Part shown: positions 1 through 7,534 of the stretch, piece after piece
How the letters are laid out: each line of letters opens with the position of its first letter
How positions within the stretch are numbered: position 1 is the stretch's first letter
NCBI GenBank assembly: GCA_964617995.1
Contig: CAZTXD010000049.1
Coordinates: 1-23,267 of the forward strand
Source of the DNA: CAZTXD01 sp964617995
Lineage (GTDB): Bacteria > Actinomycetota > Acidimicrobiia > Spongiisociales > ZC4RG35
Length of the DNA: 23,267 nucleotides
Reading direction: 5' to 3'
Program-made: the position numbers and the translations under genes
Notes under the pieces: generated by a model
The model's database searches: none
Told to the model about the DNA's origin: nothing
The model's input: the letters and a program-made list of their open reading frames with translations, nothing else

Positions 1-50
1 GTTTTCGCGCATCGAATGCGCGCTATAGCGCGCATTCGATGCGCGAAAAC
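1..50. repeat. Perfect 50-bp palindrome made of two nested hairpins
   Basis: Bases 1-25 are the exact reverse complement of bases 26-50. Each arm is itself a hairpin: CGCGCAT (6-12), CGA loop, ATGCGCG (16-22), then the centre CTATAG (23-28), then CGCGCAT (29-35), TCG loop, ATGCGCG (39-45). The outer ends are GTTTT and AAAAC. It begins at base 1, so its true left boundary is not visible. It could be a fold-back artefact at a contig end, a real cruciform-forming or REP-like element, or read-through of a closed hairpin end. Confidence 0.9.
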
Positions 51-969
51 GGGTGAAGGGTGCCACCATGAGCGGGTGGAGGTCACCAATCCCGGGAAGG
101 TGCTGTTCCCCGAAGACGGACTCACCAAGGCAGACGTCGTCGGCTACTACGAGGAGGTGGCCGACGTCATGGTCCCTCACATGGCGGGTCGGCCCCTGAC
201 GTTGCAACGCTTCCCCAACGGGATCGGCGAGAACGGCTTCATGCAGAAGAACGCTTCCAAGCATTTCCCGGACTCGATCCAGAGGATCGAGGTCCCCAAG
301 GAGGGGGGCACCACCAACCATTCCCTGTGTGACTCTCCCGAGGATCTCACCTATCTGGCCAATCAGGGAACGATCACCTTCCACATCTGGACGGCCCGCC
401 TCCCCGACCTCGAACGTCCCGATCGCCTGATCCTCGATATGGACCCACCCGACGGCGGACAGCCGCCCCGCTCGACGGCGCTGACGGCCAAAGCCGTGAT
501 GGAAGAGGTCGGACTGGAGCCGGGACTCATGACGACCGGATCATCCGGCTACCACGTGGTGGCGCCGATCCGGCCGGAACAGACCTACGCCGAGGTGGGT
601 GATCTCTCCCGCCTGCTCGCCGGGATCATCGCCGAGCGCACTCCGGACGAGGCCACCACCGAATTCCTCAAGAAGAATCGACGGGGACGGGTCTTCGTCG
701 ACTGGCTGCGCAACCGGTCGGCACAGTCGGTGGTTTCGCCGTGGTCGCTGCGACCACGATCCGGGGCTCCCGTCGCCATGCCCATCGCATGGGAAGAGCT
801 CGACGACACCGACCCTCGTCGCTGGACCATCGCCAACGCCCGCTCGAGGGTGGCTGAGCCGGACCCGTGGCCGTCGCCGACGTCGCTGCGACAGGACGCG
901 GTGATCGAACTGGCCGACGAGATGGGGGTCTCCTTCGATGGGCCTTTCGACCGCTTCGGGCGCAACTAG
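16..969 (+). CDS. ligD: Stand-alone LigD-type DNA polymerase/primase domain protein (5' end uncertain)
   Basis: This resembles the polymerase domain of bacterial NHEJ ligase D, an archaeo-eukaryotic primase-like fold that adds nucleotides at DNA breaks. The recognisable domain starts near residue 21 (VEVTNPGKVLFPEDG) and runs to the C-terminus. Likely catalytic residues are Asp141 and Asp143 in LDMDPP, His180 in the GSSGYHVV segment and Asp229 in VFVDWLRN. No ligase or 3'-phosphoesterase domain is attached, and no ku or ligase gene is visible in the window. The frame is open to base 1 and the ATG at 16 lies inside the terminal palindrome, so the true start may be off the window or may be GTG 76. 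An SD-like GAAGGG (56-60) leads into an ATG at 68 that is out of frame. The family call is firm; the start is not. Confidence 0.85.
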   Translation: MRAIARIRCAKTGEGCHHERVEVTNPGKVLFPEDGLTKADVVGYYEEVADVMVPHMAGRPLTLQRFPNGIGENGFMQKNASKHFPDSIQRIEVPKEGGTTNHSLCDSPEDLTYLANQGTITFHIWTARLPDLERPDRLILDMDPPDGGQPPRSTALTAKAVMEEVGLEPGLMTTGSSGYHVVAPIRPEQTYAEVGDLSRLLAGIIAERTPDEATTEFLKKNRRGRVFVDWLRNRSAQSVVSPWSLRPRSGAPVAMPIAWEELDDTDPRRWTIANARSRVAEPDPWPSPTSLRQDAVIELADEMGVSFDGPFDRFGRN

Positions 970-1024
970 AGAGCCCATGCGTATCTGCATCAGCGCCCGG
1001 GAGCGAGTACCGTGTCGTGGCCGA

Positions 1025-1040
1025 TCCCGGACAGCCGGGA
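1025..1040 (+). other. Small hairpin in the leader of the binding-protein gene
   Basis: TCCCGG (1025-1030) and CCGGGA (1035-1040) pair around the loop ACAG. It lies 56 nt after the polymerase-gene stop and just before the ribosome-binding site of the next gene. No T-tract follows, so it is at best a weak terminator or a leader structure. Confidence 0.35.
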
Positions 1041-1061
1041 CGGATTACAACAGGAGGAAGA

Positions 1062-2783
1062 ATGAGACGAATGAGATGGTTGGCCTTGGTGGCCGTCCTG
1101 GGGATGGTGATCGCCGCCTGTGGTGGTGACGAGCCTGCCGACACCACCGCTGCCGACACGCCGGACACGACCGAGGCGCCTCCGGAGACGGAAGCCCCCG
1201 ACGACACGCCCGACACCACCGAACCCATGGACGACGGGGCGCTCGCCTCGGTAGCAGCCGAGAGCTGCGACTACGGCGGCAAGATCTCTTCGATCGAGGC
1301 GACCGGGTCCCACGAGGTGGTATTCACCCTGTGCTCCCCCGACCCCGCTTTCCTGGCCAAGATGGCGTTCGTGCCGTTCGCGGTGCAGCCGGCCGAGCAT
1401 CTGGAGGCCACCGGTGGAGCTCCGCTGGAGAACCCCATCGGCACCGGCCCCTTCCAGATCGAGGCGTGGGACCGTGGCTCGGAGGTCGTGTTCAGCCGCA
1501 ACGACAACTACTGGGGTGAGGCGCCCGCTTTCGAGACCCTGGTGTTCCGCTGGGCCGCCGAGAGCACGTCGCGCATCCTCGAGCTCCAGTCGGGAAGCGC
1601 CCACTACATAACCAACCTGGCTGCCAGCGACTACGACACGATCGAGAACGACGAGAACTTCCAGATCCTCGAGGACGAGAACCCCAACGTCTTCTACCTG
1701 GGCCTGACCAACACCCATCCCCCCTTCGACGACGTGCGGGTCCGGCAGGCCGTGGCGATGGGTATCGACCGTCAGCGAATCATCGACAACTTCTATCCCG
1801 CCGGATCAGAGGTGCCGACCCACTTCACGCCATGCAGCATCCCCAACGGTTGCCAGGGCGAGGACTGGTACGAGTTCGATGCGGAGGCGGCTCGGGACCT
1901 GCTGGCCGAGGCCGGTTACCCCGACGGGTTCGACACGGTGGTCTCCTACCGTGACGTGTTCCGCGTGTACCTGCCGGAGCCGGGCACGGTGGCCCAGGAG
2001 GTCGCCAGCCAGCTCGAGACGAACCTCGGCATCAACGCCACCGTCGAGGAGATGGAGTCCGGGGCATTCATCGAGGCGACGACCACCGGTCAGCGTGACG
2101 GGATCCACCTGTTGGGTTGGGGAGCCGACTATCCCCATGTCACCAACTTCCTGGACTTCCACTTCGGTGGGAACATCCAGTTCGGTGAATACACCGAAGG
2201 CGGATTCCCCCAGATCGTGGAGCTCCTGTCGGAGGGAGCGGCGATCGTCGACGAGGACGAGGCCGCCCCGATCTATGAGCAGGTGAACAACCTCATCAGG
2301 CAGGAAGTGCCGATGGTGCCCGTCGCTCACGGAGCGGCGGCAGATGCGGCCCTGGTCGCGCTGGGAGGAGCGGCCGTGCCGCCTTTCGGTGCGCCCCAGT
2401 TCCACCGGATGGACCCGGGAAGCGACACGCTGGTGTTCGTTCAGAACGCCGAGCCCATCTCGCTCTTCTGTCACGACGAGACCGACGGTGAGTCCCTGTC
2501 GGCGTGTGAGCAGGTTCTCGAGGGGCTCTACGCCTACGACCTCGAGGGGACGCCGGTTCCGGCGTTGGCCGAGTCGTGCGACCCCAACGAGGACGGCACC
2601 GTGTGGACCTGCACCATCCGTCAGGGCGTGCAGTTCCATGACGGCTCCGACTTGGACGCCGTCGACGTCGTCACCTCCTGGGCAGTCGGAATCGACGCCG
2701 CCAACCCGCTACACGTTGGCAACACCGGCGGCTTCGACTACTACGACTACCTGTGGGGAGGCCTGATCAACGCCGGCGGCTGA
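1062..2783 (+). CDS. ABC transporter substrate-binding lipoprotein, family 5, circularly permuted
   Basis: This is an exported solute-binding lipoprotein of the peptide/nickel class (SBP_bac_5) that should deliver ligand to the permeases encoded next. The start is ATG 1062, just after AGGAGGA (1052-1058). A signal peptide ends in the lipobox VIAAC (Cys20) and is followed by a Thr/Pro/Asp/Glu-rich tether to about residue 60. Residues about 72-445 match the middle and C-terminal parts of the family (VVFTLCSPDPAFL, NPIGTGPF, VRQAVAMGID, GYPDGF). Residues about 455-573 match its normal N-terminal part (AEPISLFCHDETDGESL, PALAESCDP, QGVQFHDGSDLDAVDVV). The order is therefore inverted relative to ordinary family members, with no segment duplicated and a normal total length of 573 residues. 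The protein ends at LINAGG, where an ordinary member would continue into the segment found here near residue 72. The substrate is unknown. Confidence 0.9.
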   Translation: MRRMRWLALVAVLGMVIAACGGDEPADTTAADTPDTTEAPPETEAPDDTPDTTEPMDDGALASVAAESCDYGGKISSIEATGSHEVVFTLCSPDPAFLAKMAFVPFAVQPAEHLEATGGAPLENPIGTGPFQIEAWDRGSEVVFSRNDNYWGEAPAFETLVFRWAAESTSRILELQSGSAHYITNLAASDYDTIENDENFQILEDENPNVFYLGLTNTHPPFDDVRVRQAVAMGIDRQRIIDNFYPAGSEVPTHFTPCSIPNGCQGEDWYEFDAEAARDLLAEAGYPDGFDTVVSYRDVFRVYLPEPGTVAQEVASQLETNLGINATVEEMESGAFIEATTTGQRDGIHLLGWGADYPHVTNFLDFHFGGNIQFGEYTEGGFPQIVELLSEGAAIVDEDEAAPIYEQVNNLIRQEVPMVPVAHGAAADAALVALGGAAVPPFGAPQFHRMDPGSDTLVFVQNAEPISLFCHDETDGESLSACEQVLEGLYAYDLEGTPVPALAESCDPNEDGTVWTCTIRQGVQFHDGSDLDAVDVVTSWAVGIDAANPLHVGNTGGFDYYDYLWGGLINAGG

Positions 2784-2808
2784 TCGAGACCCCTCACAAG
2801 AGACGGGA

Positions 2809-2842
2809 GAGGGGGGTGGTCGTCCTGGCGGCCACCCCCCTC
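2809..2842 (+). terminator. GC-rich stem-loop between binding-protein and permease genes
   Basis: An 11-bp perfect stem, GAGGGGGGTGG (2809-2819) pairing with CCACCCCCCTC (2832-2842), encloses a 12-nt loop. It sits in the 75-nt gap after the binding-protein stop, and there is no T-run downstream. A partial terminator, attenuator or 3'-end stabiliser that leaves more binding-protein mRNA than permease mRNA is a common arrangement in such operons. That role is inferred. Confidence 0.65.
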
Positions 2843-2858
2843 CTGATGCAGGACATAG

Positions 2859-3938
2859 ATGCTTGGATTCATAGCCCGGCGCACCCTCGTTGCCATTCCG
2901 GTCCTGATCGGAGTGCTGCTGGTGGTGTTCGTGCTCGTGCGCGTCCTCCCCGGAGAGCCCTGCCGGTCGATACTGGGGGAACGGGCGACCGACGAGGCGT
3001 GTGAGCGGTTCAACCGGGCGAACGGCCTCGACCAGCCGATCCCGATCCAGCTCGGCATCTACGCCCAACGCATGGTGTCAGGTGACTTCGGTGAATCCAT
3101 CCGATTCTCGCGACCGGTCAGCACCATCCTCCTGGAGCGGCTACCGGTGACCTTCGAGCTGGCGGTGTCGGCCCTGGTCCTGGCGGTGGCCGTAGGAGTC
3201 CCCCTGGGGGTCCTGGCCGCTCGGCGCCACAACACGGTCTTGGACATCGGGGCGATGGCAGTCGCCAACGTGGGCGTGTCCATGCCGGTCTTCTGGCTGG
3301 GGCTGCTGTTGGCTTATGTGGGAGCGATCGTGCTCGGCAACACACCGTTCGCCCTGCCGGCCTCGGGGCGAATGCCGGCGGGCATGCGACCCACCCCCTT
3401 CTGGCAGGTCTGGAACCTGGAGCTGGCCCAGTCGGGCGTCGTCTACTCGACAGCGTTCTTCATCTCCAGGATGCAGATCGTCAACGCCCTCATATCGGCC
3501 CAATGGGACGCATTGTGGGCGGCCATCCGTCACCTGATACTCCCCACGATGGCCCTGGCCACGATCCCCATGGCGATCGTGGCCCGCATGACCCGCTCGG
3601 CGCTGCTGGACGTCCTCCAGCGCGACTACATCCGGACGGCACGGGCGAAAGGGGCCGGGGAGAGACGAGTGGTGAGACACCATGCGCTCCGTAACGCACT
3701 GTTGCCGGTGGTCACCGTGATAGGTCTCCAGTTGGGGGCGCTGCTGGGAGGGGCGGTCCTGACCGAAACGGTCTTCGGTCTCGCCGGGATCGGAACGGCC
3801 CTCTTCGAATCGATCAGCAACCGGGACTTCCCGATCATCCAGGGGTTCACAGTGGTGATCGCCGCCACCTACGTCGTCATCAACCTGATAGTCGACATTT
3901 CCTACGGCTACCTGGACCCGAGGGTGAGGCTGCAATGA
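2859..3938 (+). CDS. ABC transporter permease, DppB/OppB class
   Basis: This is an inner-membrane permease of a peptide/nickel-type importer and should pair with the next gene product to form the channel. It opens with the typical first helix (residues about 5-30, ending VRVLPGEPC), followed by a short periplasmic segment containing GDFGESIRFSRPV. Several further membrane segments follow, and the cytoplasmic ATPase-docking loop (ARAKGAGERR, about 260-285) comes next, then LPVVTVIGLQLG and the terminal YLDPRVRLQ. The length of 359 residues is slightly longer than a minimal DppB because of an insert around residues 160-200. ATG 2859 follows AGGA at 2850-2853. The stop overlaps the next start (ATGA), which suggests translational coupling. 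Confidence 0.93.
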   Translation: MLGFIARRTLVAIPVLIGVLLVVFVLVRVLPGEPCRSILGERATDEACERFNRANGLDQPIPIQLGIYAQRMVSGDFGESIRFSRPVSTILLERLPVTFELAVSALVLAVAVGVPLGVLAARRHNTVLDIGAMAVANVGVSMPVFWLGLLLAYVGAIVLGNTPFALPASGRMPAGMRPTPFWQVWNLELAQSGVVYSTAFFISRMQIVNALISAQWDALWAAIRHLILPTMALATIPMAIVARMTRSALLDVLQRDYIRTARAKGAGERRVVRHHALRNALLPVVTVIGLQLGALLGGAVLTETVFGLAGIGTALFESISNRDFPIIQGFTVVIAATYVVINLIVDISYGYLDPRVRLQ

Positions 3939-4879
3939 CATCGCGATCGATAGAGGCCGATCTCCCGACGGCGGTGGAGCCCGAGGATCTCCTGCGCGAA
4001 ACCGGCTCGGTCTGGCGAATCGCCCTCAGGCGGTTCTTCAGGCGAAAGATCGGCGTCACCGGACTGGTCCTCGTCGGCTTCATGGTCACAGTCGCCCTGC
4101 TCGCCCCGATCATCGCTCCCTACTCACCCCGCCAGGACTTCATCGGTGAGCCGGATGCCGTCCGTTGGGCGCCACCGTGTGTCAACGCCCTCGGCTGTGA
4201 AGGCAGCCAGCACCTCTTCGGTCTCGACGGCAACGTCCGGGACCTGTTCAGCCGGGTCGTCCATGGGGCCAGGGTGAGTCTGCCGCTCGGGTTCACCACA
4301 GTGCTCGTGGCGATCGTGGTGGGCACCATCATCGGCTCCGTCGCCGGGTACGTCGGAGGGTGGGTCGACAACGTCCTCATGCGCATCATGGACGTGGTAC
4401 TCGGGTTCCCGGCGCTGATCCTGGCGATCGCCATCGTCTTCGTGCTCGGTCCCGGAATCCGCAACACCCTTCTCGCCATCGCCATCGTCACCCTTCCCCA
4501 ATACGCCCGCGTCATGCGCGCGTCCGTCCTGTCCGTGAAGGAGCTCGACTACGTGGCAGCCAGCCGGGCGCTGGGCGCCTCACAGCTCAGGATCCTCGTC
4601 ACACGCGTCGTCCCCAACGCACTGACACCCCTGGTGGTGCTGGGAACCCTCGGCATCGCCGGAGCCATTCTGGAGGCGGCGGCGCTCGGCTTCCTGGGTC
4701 TGGGTGCCCAGCCCCCCACTCCCGAGTGGGGGCGCATGCTCGCCGACGAGACCGCCCGGGTCTTCACAGCTCCCCATCTCATGATCTTCCCCGGACTGGC
4801 CATCGTCATCACCGTTCTCGGCTTCAACATGCTGGGAGACGGGCTGCGTGACGCCCTCGATCCGAGCCTCAACGAATGA
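3935..4879 (+). CDS. ABC transporter permease, DppC/OppC class
   Basis: This is the second membrane subunit of the importer. The N-terminal cytoplasmic tail (residues about 1-35, with FFRRKIGVTG) is typical of DppC/OppC, and a first helix follows with APIIAPYSPRQ. A periplasmic segment (about 65-105, LFGLDGNVRDLFSR) comes next. The core helices contain the GDNV-like VGGWVDNVLMRIMDVV and the ATPase-coupling loop ASRALGASQLRILVTRV (about 208-230). The end, GDGLRDALDPSLNE, is the family signature. It overlaps the genes on both sides by 4 nt and so belongs to one translationally coupled unit. The family call is secure; the substrate is not deducible. Confidence 0.94.
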   Translation: MTSRSIEADLPTAVEPEDLLRETGSVWRIALRRFFRRKIGVTGLVLVGFMVTVALLAPIIAPYSPRQDFIGEPDAVRWAPPCVNALGCEGSQHLFGLDGNVRDLFSRVVHGARVSLPLGFTTVLVAIVVGTIIGSVAGYVGGWVDNVLMRIMDVVLGFPALILAIAIVFVLGPGIRNTLLAIAIVTLPQYARVMRASVLSVKELDYVAASRALGASQLRILVTRVVPNALTPLVVLGTLGIAGAILEAAALGFLGLGAQPPTPEWGRMLADETARVFTAPHLMIFPGLAIVITVLGFNMLGDGLRDALDPSLNE

Positions 4880-5919
4880 CCCACGACACCCACGTCGATG
4901 CCCCCGAGCAGATGCAGCGAGAGGCGCCCAACGACGGCCATCTCCTCGAGGTGACCGACCTGCAGTCGTTCTTCTTCACCCGCGACGGCGTGGTGCGGGC
5001 CGTCGACGGCATCGCCTTGAACGTCGACCGTGGCGAGGTGATCGGGCTGGTCGGCGAGTCGGGTTGCGGCAAGTCGATGACCTCCCTGTCGATCATGAAC
5101 CTCGTCCCCTATCCGGGCCGCATCGTCGGTGGATCGGTCCGCTTCGACGGACAGGAACTCACGACGATGAGCCAGAGACAGCTGACCCGCCTACGCGGGG
5201 ACCGCATGTCGATGATCTTCCAACAGCCCACATCTGCCTTGAATCCCGTGTTCCGGGCCGGAGCCCAGATCTCGGAGGTGTTCGAGCTGCACCGTGACTT
5301 CGACGACGAGGAGTCGCAACGGAAGGTGATCGAGATCCTGTCGAAGGTCGGGATTCCCGATCCCGGCCGACGGGCCCTCGCCTATCCCCATGAGCTCTCG
5401 GGCGGCATGGCGCAGAGGGTGATGATCGCCATGGCACTCGCCTGCGAACCGGCTCTCCTCATCGCCGACGAGCCCACCACCGCGCTCGACGTCACCATCC
5501 AGGCGCAGATACTCGACCTCATACGTGACCTCAAGGACGAGCTCAACACCGCCGTGGTCCTCATCACCCATGATCTGGGGGTGGTCGCCGAGATGGCCGA
5601 CCGCGTGTCGGTGATGTATGCCGGTCAGATCGTCGAGGAAGCGGACGTGTCCACCCTGTTCAAGGAACCGGCTCACCCCTACACGAGGGGGTTGATCGGC
5701 TCCATCCCTGTCCTGGGGAAGGTCGTCGACCAGCTCGATGTGATCCCCGGCACGGTTCCGACCCTCGTCGACCCGGCGATCGGGTGCCGATTCGCCGACC
5801 GCTGCTTACCCCGGGTGGAAGCCGGGCTCCGATCCTGCACCGAGCGGGACCCCGAGCTCCTCGAGATCGGTCCCGGCCATCAGGTGCGGTGCTTTCTCTA
5901 TGAGGAGGGTGCCGAGTGA
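4876..5919 (+). CDS. ABC transporter ATP-binding protein, DppD/OppD class
   Basis: This is a cytoplasmic ATPase that powers the importer. In order it shows Walker A GESGCGKSM (about 60-68), a Q-loop in IFQQPTSALNP, the signature LSGGMAQRV (near 174), Walker B LLIADEPTTALD (about 193-204) and the H-loop LITHDLGVV. The C-terminal oligopeptide/dipeptide extension carries four cysteines (GCRFADRC, LRSC, VRCF). Such clusters bind an iron-sulfur centre in some OppD homologues; this is not shown here. Walker A has Ser-Met after the lysine where Ser-Val or Thr-Thr is more usual, and the Mg-binding Ser is intact. It starts at ATG 4876 within an ATGA overlap and ends within a GTGA overlap with the second ATPase. 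Confidence 0.95.
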   Translation: MTHDTHVDAPEQMQREAPNDGHLLEVTDLQSFFFTRDGVVRAVDGIALNVDRGEVIGLVGESGCGKSMTSLSIMNLVPYPGRIVGGSVRFDGQELTTMSQRQLTRLRGDRMSMIFQQPTSALNPVFRAGAQISEVFELHRDFDDEESQRKVIEILSKVGIPDPGRRALAYPHELSGGMAQRVMIAMALACEPALLIADEPTTALDVTIQAQILDLIRDLKDELNTAVVLITHDLGVVAEMADRVSVMYAGQIVEEADVSTLFKEPAHPYTRGLIGSIPVLGKVVDQLDVIPGTVPTLVDPAIGCRFADRCLPRVEAGLRSCTERDPELLEIGPGHQVRCFLYEEGAE

Positions 5920-6923
5920 CCGATGTGCTTCTCCGTCTGGACGATCTACGCAAGGAGTTCCCCGTCAAGGGGGGGATCCTGCGTCGGACGGTCGCCACGG
6001 TGGATGCGGTAGCCGGAGTTGACCTCGACATCGTCCGGGGCGAGACCATTGGCCTGGTGGGTGAATCGGGCTGCGGGAAGACGACGTTGGGGAGGATGAT
6101 CACCCGGCTCCTCGAGCCCACCGGGGGCACGATCGAGTTCGACGGCCGCGATGTCACCCATCTCAGAGGGCGGAACCTCGCCGGCTTCCATCAGCAGGTT
6201 CAGATCATCTTCCAGGATCCGTTCGGCTCCCTCGATCCCCGCACCCCGGTCGGGAACTCCATATCCGAGGGCCTCCGCATCCATGGCATCGGCGACCGGG
6301 ATGAGCGTCGGGCGAGGGTGAAGGAGATGCTGGAGCTGGTGGGATTGAGAGCCGGCCACGCCGACAGATACCCCCACGAGTTCTCCGGGGGTCAACGGCA
6401 GCGGATCGGGATCGCCCGGGCCCTGATCCTGCGTCCCAAGCTGGTCGTGGCCGACGAGCCGGTTTCGGCGCTGGACGTCTCGGTGCAGGCGCAGGTCCTC
6501 AACCTCCTCCGGGAGCTCCAGTCGGAGCTGAACCTGACCCTGCTCTTCATCGCCCACAACCTGGCGGTGGTCGAGCACATATCCGACCGGGTGGCGGTGA
6601 TGTATCTGGGACGTGTGGTCGAGCTGACAGACCGCGACACGCTCTACCGGGCGCCTGCTCACCCCTACACGGAGGCGTTGCTGTCGGCCATCCCCATTCC
6701 CGACCCGGATCGAGCCCGCACCCGGATGCACCTCGAAGGCGAGATACCCTCGCCCCTCAACCCACCACCCGGCTGCCGCTTCCATCCCCGCTGCCCAATC
6801 GCCCGCCCGGGACTGTGCGACATCGAGGACCCGGCTCTGATGACGGTGCCGGGGGGCGACGACCACGAAGCCGCCTGCCTGCTGCGGGCGGGTGCCCGGG
6901 CGGAGGGCAAGACCCTGCTGTGA
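5916..6923 (+). CDS. ABC transporter ATP-binding protein, DppF/OppF class
   Basis: This second ATPase subunit would form a heterodimer with the preceding one. The start is GTG 5916, which overlaps the previous stop (GTGA). Motifs in order are Walker A GESGCGKTT (about 48-56), a Q-loop in IFQDPFGSLDPR, the signature FSGGQRQRIGIARAL (about 155-169), Walker B LVVADEPVSALD (about 175-186) and an H-loop reading FIAHNLAVV. The last differs slightly from the usual SHDL but keeps the histidine. A C-terminal extension has PGCRFHPRC, LCDIEDP and AACLL, again a four-cysteine pattern. It is the last gene of the operon and is followed closely by a terminator-like hairpin and a gene on the other strand. 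Confidence 0.95.
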   Translation: MTDVLLRLDDLRKEFPVKGGILRRTVATVDAVAGVDLDIVRGETIGLVGESGCGKTTLGRMITRLLEPTGGTIEFDGRDVTHLRGRNLAGFHQQVQIIFQDPFGSLDPRTPVGNSISEGLRIHGIGDRDERRARVKEMLELVGLRAGHADRYPHEFSGGQRQRIGIARALILRPKLVVADEPVSALDVSVQAQVLNLLRELQSELNLTLLFIAHNLAVVEHISDRVAVMYLGRVVELTDRDTLYRAPAHPYTEALLSAIPIPDPDRARTRMHLEGEIPSPLNPPPGCRFHPRCPIARPGLCDIEDPALMTVPGGDDHEAACLLRAGARAEGKTLL

Positions 6924-6960
6924 ACGGAATTCTCGCGACCGCTTCGGTGCAATCCGTTCA
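6921..6960. terminator. Bidirectional terminator-like inverted repeat
   Basis: TGAACGGA (6921-6928) pairs with TCCGTTCA (6953-6960). A small inner stem, ACCG/CGGT, flanks CTT at about 6938-6948. It lies in the 49-nt gap between the convergent importer operon and the OsmC gene and uses the stop codon of the last ATPase gene. No strong T-run is present, so termination is a likely but unproven role. Confidence 0.5.
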
Positions 6961-6972
6961 CCGAGGATCGGC

Positions 6973-7401
6973 TCAGGCGAGGGTGGCCTCCAGCGTGATG
7001 GGGACGTTGCCTTTCAGGGCCTGGGACACCGGGCAACCCTCCTTGGCGGCCTCGGCGGCTGCCTGGAAGTCCTCGTCGCTCATGCCCGGGACATCGCCCG
7101 TCAGTTTCAGGACCATCTGGGTGATCCCGCTGCCAGCGACGAAGGTCGCCGTCGCTTCCACATCGAGACTGGCGGGAGGATGACCAGCCTGGGCCAGGCC
7201 GTTGGAGAGGGCCATCGAGAAACACGAGGCGTGTGCGGCTGCGATGAGCTCCTCGGGGCTCGTCACCCCGCCGTGCTCTTCGGTACGTGCCTTCCAGTTG
7301 ACCTCGAACGGTCCGGCCGCTCCCGTATCGAGCGAAGCGGTGCCGCCTCCCGTGAACAGGTCGCCCTCCCAATGAGCTCGACCGGTGCTGTCCAACGCCA
7401 T
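6973..7401 (-). CDS. osmC: OsmC/Ohr-family thiol peroxidase (OsmC subgroup)
   Basis: This is a small cytoplasmic hydroperoxide-detoxifying enzyme of the OsmC family that reduces organic peroxides using two cysteines. The whole 142-residue protein is one domain of the usual length. The peroxidatic cysteine is Cys60 in AAHASCFSMAL and the resolving cysteine is Cys123 in EGCPVSQAL. The N-terminal AHWEGDLFTGGG and the TSPEELIAAAH stretch are typical of OsmC. The start is ATG 7401, preceded by a GAAGGAGAT ribosome-binding site (about 7411-7419 on this strand). A possible -10 hexamer TACCTT lies at 7439-7434 on the minus strand. It is transcribed divergently from the following lipoprotein gene and converges on the importer operon; no functional link to either is evident. 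Confidence 0.92.
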   Translation of the reverse strand: MALDSTGRAHWEGDLFTGGGTASLDTGAAGPFEVNWKARTEEHGGVTSPEELIAAAHASCFSMALSNGLAQAGHPPASLDVEATATFVAGSGITQMVLKLTGDVPGMSDEDFQAAAEAAKEGCPVSQALKGNVPITLEATLA

Positions 7402-7518
7402 GGCTGGTCATCTCCTTCGTGTTGCTTCACTCGAAGGTAGCGGAACGGGCGTCCAACCGATCCTGAAAAGGGGGTGACACAACGGGTACCGCTCCCGGCA
7501 CAGCGCCGTCGGCGGCAG

Positions 7519-7524
7519 TAGGCT
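7519..7524 (+). promoter_or_regulatory. Candidate -10 box (TAGGCT) for the small lipoprotein gene
   Basis: TAGGCT matches the TANNNT pattern and lies 10 nt before ATG 7535, so transcription would begin only a few bases before the start codon. No clear -35 hexamer is visible. GGTGGGGAG between the box and the ATG could act as a ribosome-binding site if the start point is slightly upstream. Confidence 0.4.
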
Positions 7525-7534
7525 CGGTGGGGAG

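Noticed and set aside
68..969. ATG 68 with SD-like GAAGGG as start of the polymerase gene
   Set aside because: It is out of frame with the conserved polymerase-domain reading frame, which runs continuously from base 1 to 969.
867..1061. Long upstream extension of the binding-protein frame from 867
   Set aside because: It overlaps the polymerase gene and lacks a signal sequence. ATG 1062 has a good ribosome-binding site and begins a typical lipoprotein signal.
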